From an uncultured Myxococcales bacterium (GTDB lineage Bacteria > Myxococcota_A > UBA9042 > CAIXZC01), in assembly GCA_903895725.1 (NCBI GenBank), contig CAITUV010000060.1, positions 1-64,000 of the forward strand: a DNA stretch of 64,000 nucleotides, written 5' to 3'. The translations under genes and the position numbers were made by a program. This document shows positions 26,850 through 35,768 of this stretch, one piece after another. Position 1 is the first letter of the stretch; the number at the start of each line of letters is the position of its first letter. The notes beneath the pieces were generated by a model. It saw only the letters and a list, made by a program, of their open reading frames with translations, did not search any database and had not been told where the DNA came from.

Positions 26850-27866
26850 ATGACCTCGGACTCAAACAGCGCATCGCTCAGTGTCGGATTCATCGGCTGC
26901 GGACGGGCCGGAGTCCGCCGCATGAACGCTCTCGGCAGGTTCCGGGATGCCAGCCCGGTCTTCGCGGCAGACCCCAGCTCCGAGTCCCTTGCCCGCCTCG
27001 AGCCCGTGCTTCCCCCTTCGGTCCCGCGCTTCTTCAGCGGATTCGAGGCCCTCAGGGCGGTCAAGGCCGACGCCGTAATCATCTCGACCCCGCCCGTCTA
27101 CCACGAAGAGCTGGCCCTCGCCGCTCTCGAAGCCGGTTGCCGCTGCCTCCTCATCGAGAAACCGGTCACCTGTACCCTGGCCGCCGCACGGCGGCTGCAC
27201 ATCAAGTCTCGAGAGCTCAAGGCCTCCTGCAAGGTCGGCAGCAACCTGCGCCATTTCGCCGAGGTCCAGGGCCTCCTCAACCTCATCCGGGAAGGACGCC
27301 TCGGCCGGATCAGCCACGGCTCTCTGCAGATCGGGCACGACGGCTCTTCCCTTCCGTCCTGGGGCACGGATCCCCTCTACTCTGGAGGCGGAACCCTGCT
27401 CGACAACGGCGTCCACGTCCTCGATCTCGCCCGGCTCATCGGCCTCATTCCCAACTCGTTCGAGATCGAGGCAGCAGTCGAATGGCTGGCCAACGGCGTC
27501 GACCGCCACGCGGTCTGGACCCTCGAAGGCAGCGCGGGACGGTATCGATTCGAGAGCTCGTGGCGCCGTGAGGACCGGACCTACCTCGACATCCATCTCG
27601 AAGGGGATGCAGGCAAGGTCCGCCTCCTGGTCAACCCGGGAAACTCCGGCCTCACCTACCAGGGGACCGAGCACTCCTTCCAGACCCGTTACGTCACCCC
27701 GGTCGATTCCTGGCTCGGGGATACGCTTCATTTCCTCCAGCAGGCCGTTGCCGGCAAGCCGCCCGAGGCCTCGCTCGAGGACGGCATGGCCGCGGTGGCC
27801 CTGGTCGAGCAGATCTACCTGTCAGCCCAGGAAGGACGGCGGATGGAGGGGCGGCTGTCGCTATAG
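26850..27866 (+). CDS. Gfo/Idh/MocA-family oxidoreductase
   Basis: VGFIGCGRAGVRRMNALG; ADAVIISTPPVYHEELALAALEAGCRCLLIEKPVTCT; NGVHVLDLARLI. Alternative start 26829. Confidence 0.88.
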   Translation: MTSDSNSASLSVGFIGCGRAGVRRMNALGRFRDASPVFAADPSSESLARLEPVLPPSVPRFFSGFEALRAVKADAVIISTPPVYHEELALAALEAGCRCLLIEKPVTCTLAAARRLHIKSRELKASCKVGSNLRHFAEVQGLLNLIREGRLGRISHGSLQIGHDGSSLPSWGTDPLYSGGGTLLDNGVHVLDLARLIGLIPNSFEIEAAVEWLANGVDRHAVWTLEGSAGRYRFESSWRREDRTYLDIHLEGDAGKVRLLVNPGNSGLTYQGTEHSFQTRYVTPVDSWLGDTLHFLQQAVAGKPPEASLEDGMAAVALVEQIYLSAQEGRRMEGRLSL

Positions 27867-27888
27867 GCGGCAGCCCCGGAGGGGGCCG

Positions 27889-29097
27889 ATGGTAGACGCC
27901 AAACCGAAACCAGGCGAACGCATCCCGGTGTGCTCCGCCAGACTCGACGGCAACGAGGCACGCTATCTCCAGGAGTGCATCGAGACCGGCTGGGTATCCT
28001 CCAGCGGTCCTTTCATCTCCCGATTCGAGAAGGAGTTCGCTGCCTACTGCGGCACCCGTTGCTGCGCCGTCTGCTCCAGCGGAACCGGGGCCCTTCACCT
28101 CGCGCTGGCCGCACTCGGCATAGGCCCGGGAGACGAGGTCATCGTCCCGTCCCTCACCATGATCGCCAGCGGCAATGCCATCCTCTACACCGGCGCAACC
28201 CCCGTCGTCGCGGATGTCGACGAGACGTCCGGCAACCTCGCTGCCGAGCAGGTCAGGACGCTCATCACCCTTCGCACCCGGGCCGTCATGGTCGTCCACC
28301 TCTACGGCCTCCCGTGCGACATGGACTCTCTGCACTCCGTGTGCGACCCGGCCCGCATCCCCATCGTCGAGGATGCGGCCGAAGCCATCGGCACCACATG
28401 GCGTGACCGGAAGGCCGGCTCCCTCGGCAAGGTCGGATGCTTCAGCTTCTTCGCCAACAAGGCCATCACCACCGGAGAGGGGGGGGCCGTCGTCACCGAT
28501 GACCCGGACCTGGACCATCGCATCCGGGGGTTCCGCGACCAGTGGTTCATCCCGGGCCGCCGGTTCTTCCATCCGGAAACCGGGTTCAACTACCGCATGT
28601 CCAACCTCCAGGCCGCAGTCGGCGTTGCCCAGCTCGAGAGGGTAGGGCAGCTCGTCGAAGCCCGTTGCCGGGTCGCCCGCATTTACAGGGAGCTCCTGAG
28701 CGACTGTCCCGACGTCGTCCTCCCGCTGGACGTCTGGCCCCCGAGCGGTTCAAGCCCGACTCCGGCCCTCCCGACTGCCGACTCCGGGGCTGTGACTCCG
28801 ACCGGCCCGGCGGGCGTGAGCTCCCACTGGATGTACGCGCTCCGCCTGACCGGCCGAAACGCCGGCCGGGCCGATGACCTGGCCGTCCATCTCAAAGCGT
28901 CGGGAATCGACACCCGCCTCTTCTTCGTGCCGCTCGACGAGCAGCCGGCCTTTGCCCGCCCGGGCCTCGCCTGCCCGACATCCCGCACCCTGTCCCGCTC
29001 AGGCATCCTCCTGCCCACCGGTCCCCTCATCACCCGGGTCCAGCAGGTCCGCGTCGCCGAGGCGGTACGGGGTTTCGTTTCCTCCAAGGCTCCCTGA
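27889..29097 (+). CDS. DegT/DnrJ/EryC1/StrS-family aminotransferase
   Basis: SSGTGALHLALAALGIGPGDEVIVPSLTMIAS; VEDAAEAIGTTW; CFSFFANKAITTGEGGAVVTDD; FNYRMSNLQAAVGVAQLER. Confidence 0.92.
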   Translation: MVDAKPKPGERIPVCSARLDGNEARYLQECIETGWVSSSGPFISRFEKEFAAYCGTRCCAVCSSGTGALHLALAALGIGPGDEVIVPSLTMIASGNAILYTGATPVVADVDETSGNLAAEQVRTLITLRTRAVMVVHLYGLPCDMDSLHSVCDPARIPIVEDAAEAIGTTWRDRKAGSLGKVGCFSFFANKAITTGEGGAVVTDDPDLDHRIRGFRDQWFIPGRRFFHPETGFNYRMSNLQAAVGVAQLERVGQLVEARCRVARIYRELLSDCPDVVLPLDVWPPSGSSPTPALPTADSGAVTPTGPAGVSSHWMYALRLTGRNAGRADDLAVHLKASGIDTRLFFVPLDEQPAFARPGLACPTSRTLSRSGILLPTGPLITRVQQVRVAEAVRGFVSSKAP

Positions 29098-29217
29098 TTC
29101 TGCCTCCAGTCGCACCGAGAGCAGCTTCCCGCCTCCGTCAATCACATGCGTCCCTTCAGATCTGGAATCGCACGAACCGTTCTGGTAGACTGCCCCCGAC
29201 TTGCCGGAGGGGGTATC

Positions 29218-31233
29218 ATGAAACACAGTCAGGTCATCGTCTTGGCGGGTTTGCTTCTGGCCGCCTGCAGCAACGACCCGGGTGGCAATGGGAATGCCGA
29301 TACAGTGGGCCCGACGGGCGACACGATCATCTCCGGCGGAGATACCACTCCCGAGGCGACCGTGCTCCCCGATGGCCGCATCGTTCCGCCCGATACCCGG
29401 GAGCCGGATGCTGTCGGCGACACCGGCGTTGGGGACGGTGCCGGTGGCTGCGACGAGGGCGAGCGCGTCTGCTCCTCCCCCAAAGAAGTCGCCGAGTGCC
29501 AGGCCGGAAAGTGGGTCGTCGTGACCGTCTGCCCCGACACCCACTTCTGCTCGGCAGGCACCTGCGTCAAGAACGAAACGTGCACGCCCGGCGTCGTCGA
29601 CGGCTGCTACGGCCTCGACTCGTTCAAGCAGTGCAACCTCGAAGGCACCGGCTTCATCCCGGTCAAGTGCCCCGACGGCCAGAAGTGCGCGGACGGCAAG
29701 TGCGGCGAATTCGATTGCCTCCCCGGACAGGCCGTCTGCACGGACAACAAGACCAAGAAGGCCTGCGGCCTCGATGGAACCTGGGGCGAGCCCGAGGCGT
29801 GCCCCGAAGGGCTCAACTGCGTGGGCGGCAAGTGCCTCTCCCAGTGCCTCACCGACCCGAAGTGGAACAACTCCTACATCGGGTGCGAGTACTGGACCCT
29901 CGACCTGGACAACTATCACGACAAGTACTCCGCCGGTCTGGGCGGCGTGTACCCGGACGAGGCCCCTCACGGTGTCATCCTGGCCAACCCCGGCACCGCA
30001 CCGGCAGTCGTCACGTTCACCTGCTTCGCACCGGACATCAACTTCAACGTTCCGGAGATCACCATCCCGGCCGGAGAGCACAAGGTCGTCGAGATGCCCC
30101 GCATGGACGTCGACGGCTCGGTCATCACCAACCGGTCGGTTCGCATCAACAGCAACCGCCCCATCGTGGCGTACCAGTTCAACCCGCTCGACTTCCAGGG
30201 AGCTTACTCCGACGATTCGTCCCTGCTCATTCCGACCGAGGTGGTCGGCATCGAGTACTTCGCCATGACCCTCTCCACGTCCCCGCTGGAAGCCATGCCC
30301 ATGACCAATGACCCCTCTCAGCACGGCTACTTCACGGTGCTGGCCGTGGAGCCGGGAATCACCAAGGTCAGCGTCAAGGTCACCGCCAAGTCGGAGCATC
30401 CGACCAAGCCGGGCGAGTTCCTCCTGCCCAATGCCTACAACGAATTCACCCTCGAGCAGGGCCAGGTGCTCAACATCCAGGCCACCGGGAAGGAGCTCTC
30501 GTTCAAGCTCGACCTCACCGGCAGCCACATCATCGCGGACAGGAAAGTCGCCGTGTTCAGCGGCCACGAAGAAGCGGTCGTGTCTTTCCCTGAAGTCGAG
30601 GGCGGATGCTGCTGCGCCGAGCACCTGGAGGAGCAGATGTTCCCGGTCGAGACCTGGGACACCCAGTACCTTGCGGTCAAGGCCGCCCCCCGGGGTCCGT
30701 CGGACAAGGATCTCTGGAGAGTCGTCGCCGGGAAGCAGAACATCACTCTCAAGACCGTGCCCCCCATTGCGGGGATCGACGGGGAAACTCTGATGAAGGG
30801 CGAGTACGCCGAGGGAATCACGAACCAGAGCTTCCAGGTCATCGCCGACGGTCCCATCCAGGTCGGCCAGTACCTCGCCAGCCAGGGTTGCACGGACGAC
30901 TTCACCGGCGACCCCGCACTGATCATGTCGGTGTCGACGAGCCAGTTCCGAAGCAACTACGTGTTTGCCGTCCCCAAGGACTACGATGCGGACTGGATTG
31001 CCGTGGCCAAGCCGGTCGGCTCACAGGTCACCCTCAACGGGACCGCCCTGGAGCAGGCCAAGTTCAAGACGGTCGCGGACGGCACTTTCGAGGTCGGCTA
31101 CTTCAAGGTCCAGGACGGAGGGCCCTATCATCTCGAATCCGACCAGAGCTTCGGCCTGTACCAGTACGGGTTCTCCGGCCCCGCCTCCTACGGCCACGCG
31201 GGCGGCCTGAACCTCATCAAGAAGCAGCAGTAG
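29218..31233 (+). CDS. lipoprotein with IgGFc-binding-like domain
   Basis: MKHSQVIVLAGLLLAACSNDPG lipobox; YIGCEYWTLDLDNY...VTFTCFAPD...HKVVEMPRMDVDGSVITNRSVRINSNRPIVAYQFNPLD...SDDSSLLIPTEVVG is IgGFc-binding-type. Confidence 0.82.
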   Translation: MKHSQVIVLAGLLLAACSNDPGGNGNADTVGPTGDTIISGGDTTPEATVLPDGRIVPPDTREPDAVGDTGVGDGAGGCDEGERVCSSPKEVAECQAGKWVVVTVCPDTHFCSAGTCVKNETCTPGVVDGCYGLDSFKQCNLEGTGFIPVKCPDGQKCADGKCGEFDCLPGQAVCTDNKTKKACGLDGTWGEPEACPEGLNCVGGKCLSQCLTDPKWNNSYIGCEYWTLDLDNYHDKYSAGLGGVYPDEAPHGVILANPGTAPAVVTFTCFAPDINFNVPEITIPAGEHKVVEMPRMDVDGSVITNRSVRINSNRPIVAYQFNPLDFQGAYSDDSSLLIPTEVVGIEYFAMTLSTSPLEAMPMTNDPSQHGYFTVLAVEPGITKVSVKVTAKSEHPTKPGEFLLPNAYNEFTLEQGQVLNIQATGKELSFKLDLTGSHIIADRKVAVFSGHEEAVVSFPEVEGGCCCAEHLEEQMFPVETWDTQYLAVKAAPRGPSDKDLWRVVAGKQNITLKTVPPIAGIDGETLMKGEYAEGITNQSFQVIADGPIQVGQYLASQGCTDDFTGDPALIMSVSTSQFRSNYVFAVPKDYDADWIAVAKPVGSQVTLNGTALEQAKFKTVADGTFEVGYFKVQDGGPYHLESDQSFGLYQYGFSGPASYGHAGGLNLIKKQQ

Positions 31234-31257
31234 GCTGCCGGGACCACGTTCAGGGAG

Positions 31258-32232
31258 ATGCAGGGAGTGCCAGGCGGAATTGGAACCAGGCGCTTGATCT
31301 TCGTCACCGGGAAAGGGGGCGTGGGCAAGACCGTCGTCACCGCATCCCTTGCTGGGCTCCTGGCCCGCCAGGGACTGCGGGTTCTCTGCATCGAGCTTTG
31401 CGAAGTTCCCTCACTGGGGCCTGTCCTTGGCATACCGTTTCCCACCTACCGTCCCGTCCAGGCCGCCCCCGGGATCCTGTGCGCCCGCTACACTCCGGCC
31501 GAGTGCATGGAGGAGTATGGGCTCATGAAGCTCAAGCTCAGGGGCCTCTACGACCTGGTCTTCAAGAACACCTTCGTCAAGACCCTCGTCGAGATGATGC
31601 CCGGGGCGGAGGAGCTCCTCGTCATCGGCAAGATCGGCTACATGGTCCAGTCCGCACTGCGCAACGGACCACGCTCCCCGTACGACGTCCTCCTGGTCGA
31701 TGCACCGCCGACCGGCCAGGGGGCCGGTCTCTTCACGCTTCCCCAGACCGTGCTCTCCGCAGTCGGCTCCGGCCCCGTCGCCCGCGAGATGAAGCTCGTG
31801 CGTGACCTCCTGGGTGACCGCAACCTCACGGCCGGGCTCATCGTGACCAACCCCGAGGAGCTGGCCGTCGACGAAGCGCTCGAGCTCGCCACCACCCTCG
31901 GGACCCAGGCCGGGCTCCCCCTCGAAGGGATCGTGGTCAACAAGTGCCTCGCCACGGGCGCCGGTGGCACTGCAGGCCGCGAGATTGCCCGTATCTGGGT
32001 CAACGCCCGCCGCTCCAGGCAGGACCTGAGCCCCCCGTACCCCCAGGTCAGCGCCGCACTCCAGGTCTTCCAGATCGAGGACTGCCAGAGGCAGGAGATT
32101 CTCCGATTGTCAACTCGCTCCGGGCTCCCTATGCTGGAGATGCCATGGCTGGCCTTCGACCGACCTTCGGAAGAAGACCTCATGAGACTCGCTGCCAGCC
32201 TGGAACCCCTTTTCGGGCGGCAACCGTGGTAG
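31258..32232 (+). CDS. ArsA/GET3-family ATPase
   Basis: RLIFVTGKGGVGKTVVTASLAGLLARQGLRVL deviant Walker A; YDVLLVDAPPTGQG; LIVTNPEELAVDEALELA. Confidence 0.88.
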   Translation: MQGVPGGIGTRRLIFVTGKGGVGKTVVTASLAGLLARQGLRVLCIELCEVPSLGPVLGIPFPTYRPVQAAPGILCARYTPAECMEEYGLMKLKLRGLYDLVFKNTFVKTLVEMMPGAEELLVIGKIGYMVQSALRNGPRSPYDVLLVDAPPTGQGAGLFTLPQTVLSAVGSGPVAREMKLVRDLLGDRNLTAGLIVTNPEELAVDEALELATTLGTQAGLPLEGIVVNKCLATGAGGTAGREIARIWVNARRSRQDLSPPYPQVSAALQVFQIEDCQRQEILRLSTRSGLPMLEMPWLAFDRPSEEDLMRLAASLEPLFGRQPW

Positions 32233-32275
32233 GCCGCACCCGGGCAGCTTCGGCCGGGATGGTGAGGACTCGCTC

Positions 32276-33604
32276 ATGACAATCAAGACTGCCGGCACTC
32301 GACGGGCCGGAAACCGCCGGAAGAACGGCGTCGAGCACCGCTTCGGTGATACCCGGATCCGCCTCCACCGCCTGGAGAATGGTCTCCAGATCCTGGTCTG
32401 GGAGGACCGCTCCGCCCCCGTCGCCGCTTACTACACCTGGTTCAGCGTGGGCAGCGGGCACGAGGTCCCCGGACGCAGCGGCATGGCCCACCTGTTCGAA
32501 CATCTCATGTTCAAGGAGACGAAGAACTTGAAGGCCGGAGAGTTCGACCGCACCCTCGAGCTCAACGGAGTCTCCACCAACGCCGCAACCTGGCTCGACT
32601 GGACCTACTACCAGGAGCATCTCCCCTCGGACCGCCTCGAGCTCGTAACCCGACTCGAGGCCGACCGCATGCAGAACATGATTCTCAGCCAGGAACAGCT
32701 CGATACCGAGAGGGACGTGGTTCGCAACGAGCGCCTGCTTCGCGTCGACAACAGCCCCGAGGGCCTCATCTCGGAAGAGCTGTTCCACCTCCATTTCGGC
32801 CGCCACCCTTACGGACATCCCACCATCGGCTGGATGAAGGATATCGGGGCCATCACCCTGGCCGACTGCATCGACTTCCATCGCATCTACTACGCCCCGG
32901 GCAACGCCACCATCGTGATCGTCGGGGACGTCGAGGCGGAAGACGCCATCGCCCTGGTCGAGCGCTACTACGCCGACATTCCTTCGGCCCCTCCCCCTCC
33001 CGAGCAGAGGCTCTCCCCCCCTCCGTCCCGAACCCGTCAGCGCCTGCGCCAGCTTGAGCTGCCCCTGGCCACCCCGCGAATCAGCATCCTCTACTCGGCC
33101 CCCACGGTGGCTGCCCTCGAAGCCGCAGGCACGAGCCTGCTTTGCGAAATCCTGTTCAACGCCGAAAACGCCCGCGTCCGCCGCCTCCTCGTGGAAGACG
33201 AGGAGCTGGCAGTCAACGTGTCCGGCTGGTACGGCGGTCTCCGCCTCTCCGGAATCCTGGAAATCCAGCTCGACCTGGTCCCCGCTGCCTCCTGGAAGAA
33301 GGCCGTCACCCTGCTCGACCGGGAAATCGCTCGATTCCTCGATGCAGGCCCCACTGATCGGGAGCTGACCCAGGCCAAGAACCGGGTGGAGCTCATGTTC
33401 CTCCAATCGAACCAGTCCGTGGCCTCCCGGGCTCGCAACCTCGGCCACTTCCATGCCACATCCGGGGATTTCCGCGACTTCTTCGTCTCCCGGGAACGGC
33501 TCCGGACCTGCACCGGCGAAGAGCTCCTCCAGACCGCTCGAACCGTTCTGCGCCGGAAGACGCGCACGGTCGTCGCAGCGGTCCCCACCGGCGAGGAGGA
33601 ATGA
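32276..33604 (+). CDS. M16-family zinc metallopeptidase (catalytic)
   Basis: SGMAHLFEHLMFKET contains the inverted zinc motif HxxEH; downstream M16 core sequence. Confidence 0.9.
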   Translation: MTIKTAGTRRAGNRRKNGVEHRFGDTRIRLHRLENGLQILVWEDRSAPVAAYYTWFSVGSGHEVPGRSGMAHLFEHLMFKETKNLKAGEFDRTLELNGVSTNAATWLDWTYYQEHLPSDRLELVTRLEADRMQNMILSQEQLDTERDVVRNERLLRVDNSPEGLISEELFHLHFGRHPYGHPTIGWMKDIGAITLADCIDFHRIYYAPGNATIVIVGDVEAEDAIALVERYYADIPSAPPPPEQRLSPPPSRTRQRLRQLELPLATPRISILYSAPTVAALEAAGTSLLCEILFNAENARVRRLLVEDEELAVNVSGWYGGLRLSGILEIQLDLVPAASWKKAVTLLDREIARFLDAGPTDRELTQAKNRVELMFLQSNQSVASRARNLGHFHATSGDFRDFFVSRERLRTCTGEELLQTARTVLRRKTRTVVAAVPTGEEE

Positions 33605-33605
33605 C

Positions 33606-34895
33606 ATGAAGGTCATCCAGGTTCCCAACCACACCCTCAACTACGTGGCACTCATTTTCAACGTCCGGGCCGGAAGCTCCCTGGATCCCCCCGGGAAGGA
33701 AGGCCTCGCCTATGCCACCGCCAACATGCTCCAGCGCGGCACGGCACGCTTCAACCGGGAGCAGGTGGCCGACGAGCTCGACTTCGTGGGTACCGGCATC
33801 AACGTCAGCGTCGGCTCCGAAGGGGTACAGCTCTTCGCCGACTGCGCCACCTCCAACCTCCCCGGCCTCCTCGATATCCTCGGCGAAGTCCTCACGGCCC
33901 CCAGCTTTGACGAGGTCGAGCTCGAGAAGCTCAAGCGCCAGACCCTGGCCGAAATCCACGAGATGCGCGACAGCGACTCCGGGCTGGCCGCCTACTTCTT
34001 CTCCGCACTCGTCCACGAAGGCCACCGCTATGCGCCCCCGGCCCGCGGCTACGAGAGCACCATCGCCTCCATCACCCGGGACGACGTGCTGGAGTTCTAC
34101 CGGAAACACTACCGCAGAGCCTCCTTCGTGATCGGACTGGCAGGGGATCTCACTCCCGATGCCGTCTCGCAGGTCCTGGCTGCGACCGTGGACCGCCTTC
34201 CGGCCGGCCGCCCCCTCCCGGCAACCCCGCCGGTTCCCCCCGGTACCGATGGCCTGGATGTCCTCCTCGTCACCAAGCCCGAACGCTCCCAGGCCCAGGT
34301 GGCCATCGGCCAGAAGGCCGTTGCCGGCGCCGATCCCCGCTTCCTCCCCGCAACCGTCGCGGTCACCGGGTTCGGGGGCACCTTCACGTCCGTCCTCGTG
34401 CGGGAAATTCGCGAGAAGAGAGGCTGGAGCTACGGGGTGGGGGCCGCACTGGCTCCCGGACGATACACCGGCACGTTCCGAATCCGCTATGCTCCCAAGC
34501 TCGCCGACGTCGCAGAGGCCATCCCCCTCACCCTGGACCTGCTCCGCCAGCTCCGCACCGACGGCCTCCCGGCCGAGCACCTCGACTTCGCCCGCAGCTA
34601 CCTCGTCAACCAGCACCCGTTCTCCATTGACACCCCGGTCCACAAGCTCGACTTCCTCATGACGCTCCATCTCACCGGACGCCCGGAATCCCAGGTCCGT
34701 ACCTTTGTCGATGATGTCTTGAGCATCACCGACGAACAGGCGACCTCGGCCCTATCCTCGTTCCTCCAGCCGGACCGATCACGGATCGTGGTTGTAGGTG
34801 ATGCTTCGCTTCAGGATGTGCTGGTCAAACTACCTGGAATCGCTCGATTCAGGACCGTCCAATTCGACCACGACGGTCCTCTTCCCACCCGATAA
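33606..34895 (+). CDS. M16-family peptidase homologue lacking HxxEH (non-catalytic partner)
   Basis: AGSSLDPPGKEGLAYATANMLQRGTARFNREQVADELDFVGTGINVSV: the expected HxxEH position reads GLAYATANML; 1 nt after the upstream stop. Confidence 0.85.
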   Translation: MKVIQVPNHTLNYVALIFNVRAGSSLDPPGKEGLAYATANMLQRGTARFNREQVADELDFVGTGINVSVGSEGVQLFADCATSNLPGLLDILGEVLTAPSFDEVELEKLKRQTLAEIHEMRDSDSGLAAYFFSALVHEGHRYAPPARGYESTIASITRDDVLEFYRKHYRRASFVIGLAGDLTPDAVSQVLAATVDRLPAGRPLPATPPVPPGTDGLDVLLVTKPERSQAQVAIGQKAVAGADPRFLPATVAVTGFGGTFTSVLVREIREKRGWSYGVGAALAPGRYTGTFRIRYAPKLADVAEAIPLTLDLLRQLRTDGLPAEHLDFARSYLVNQHPFSIDTPVHKLDFLMTLHLTGRPESQVRTFVDDVLSITDEQATSALSSFLQPDRSRIVVVGDASLQDVLVKLPGIARFRTVQFDHDGPLPTR

Positions 34896-34910
34896 GATCC
34901 GCCGCTCCTC

Positions 34911-35585
34911 TCACGTCATCGGCACGCCGGCGCACTCCTCGAACGCGGGGCCGCAGTTGGTGGCCCGACATTCGGCACATGCCGCAGAGTTGGGGTCCAT
35001 GCACTTCAACATACAATTCTTCACGGTGCAGTCGACCACGCCGCCGAAGCACTGCGCACAACCGCCCGAGAGCCCCGTGGCATCCTGGATGCATGTGGTC
35101 GAGCACCCCGCCACGTCGGCGTTCATGATGCAGCTCATCACGCACTTGCTCACCTTGTCCGACAGGTCCGGGGTCCCCTCGAATACCGCCGTGTCCCCGG
35201 GATTGTCGCAGGCCCCCTTGCTCGCAACGACATCCTCCGGCGGCAGCTCGACGATGTCTTCCTCGGGCTGCCCCAGGTCTTCCTCCGGGACCGTGACGTC
35301 AGGCTCAGGCTGAGTCAGATCCTCCTTGGGCTCCACGACATCCTCACCCGGCTGACCGACATCCTCCTCCGGCGGGACCACCAGATCCTCCCCCGGCCCG
35401 ACGAGATCCGGCTCCACGGCCTGCTCGTCCGGAGCCGTCGTGACGTCGTCCGCCACCAGGACCTCCGGCCCGCCCTGTTCGACGTCCTTCCCTCCGTTCG
35501 GCTTGTCGCCGCCGTCCCCTCCGTCACAGCCCATCAACAGGGTTGCTGCCACAATCGCTCCCAACCAGACGCGTGCAATTCTCAT
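34911..35585 (-). CDS. lipoprotein with acidic Pro-rich linker and Cys-rich C-terminus
   Basis: MRIARVWLGAIVAATLLMGCDGG lipobox; repeated PGEDLVVPPEEDVGQPGEDVVEPKEDLTQPE; Cys-rich CVMSCIMNADVAGCSTTC...CAQCFGGVVDC. Confidence 0.8.
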   Translation of the reverse strand: MRIARVWLGAIVAATLLMGCDGGDGGDKPNGGKDVEQGGPEVLVADDVTTAPDEQAVEPDLVGPGEDLVVPPEEDVGQPGEDVVEPKEDLTQPEPDVTVPEEDLGQPEEDIVELPPEDVVASKGACDNPGDTAVFEGTPDLSDKVSKCVMSCIMNADVAGCSTTCIQDATGLSGGCAQCFGGVVDCTVKNCMLKCMDPNSAACAECRATNCGPAFEECAGVPMT

Positions 35586-35712
35586 GACCCCATCCTCCTT
35601 CGTCTCGACCCGCGGTCCCCCGCATTCTACCGGTCGGTTGATACATCACTCCTAGCGCACATCCGCTTCGTTTGCAACCGGAATCGACTTCACCCACGCC
35701 GCCAAATCGTCC

Positions 35713-35741
35713 TTGCGGTCGATTAAAGGACGTGGTATCCA
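35713..35741 (+). promoter_or_regulatory. putative promoter TTGCGG-N17-TATCCA
   Basis: Upstream of CDS 35769. Confidence 0.4.
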
Positions 35742-35768
35742 TGTGCGCCAGGAATTGGAGGTGCACGA

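Noticed and set aside
13358-29097. Biosynthetic gene cluster hypothesis (GT2, asnB, DegT/StrS, Gfo/Idh)
   Set aside because: Members are separated by unrelated secreted-protein genes and no core synthase (PKS, NRPS, RiPP) is present.
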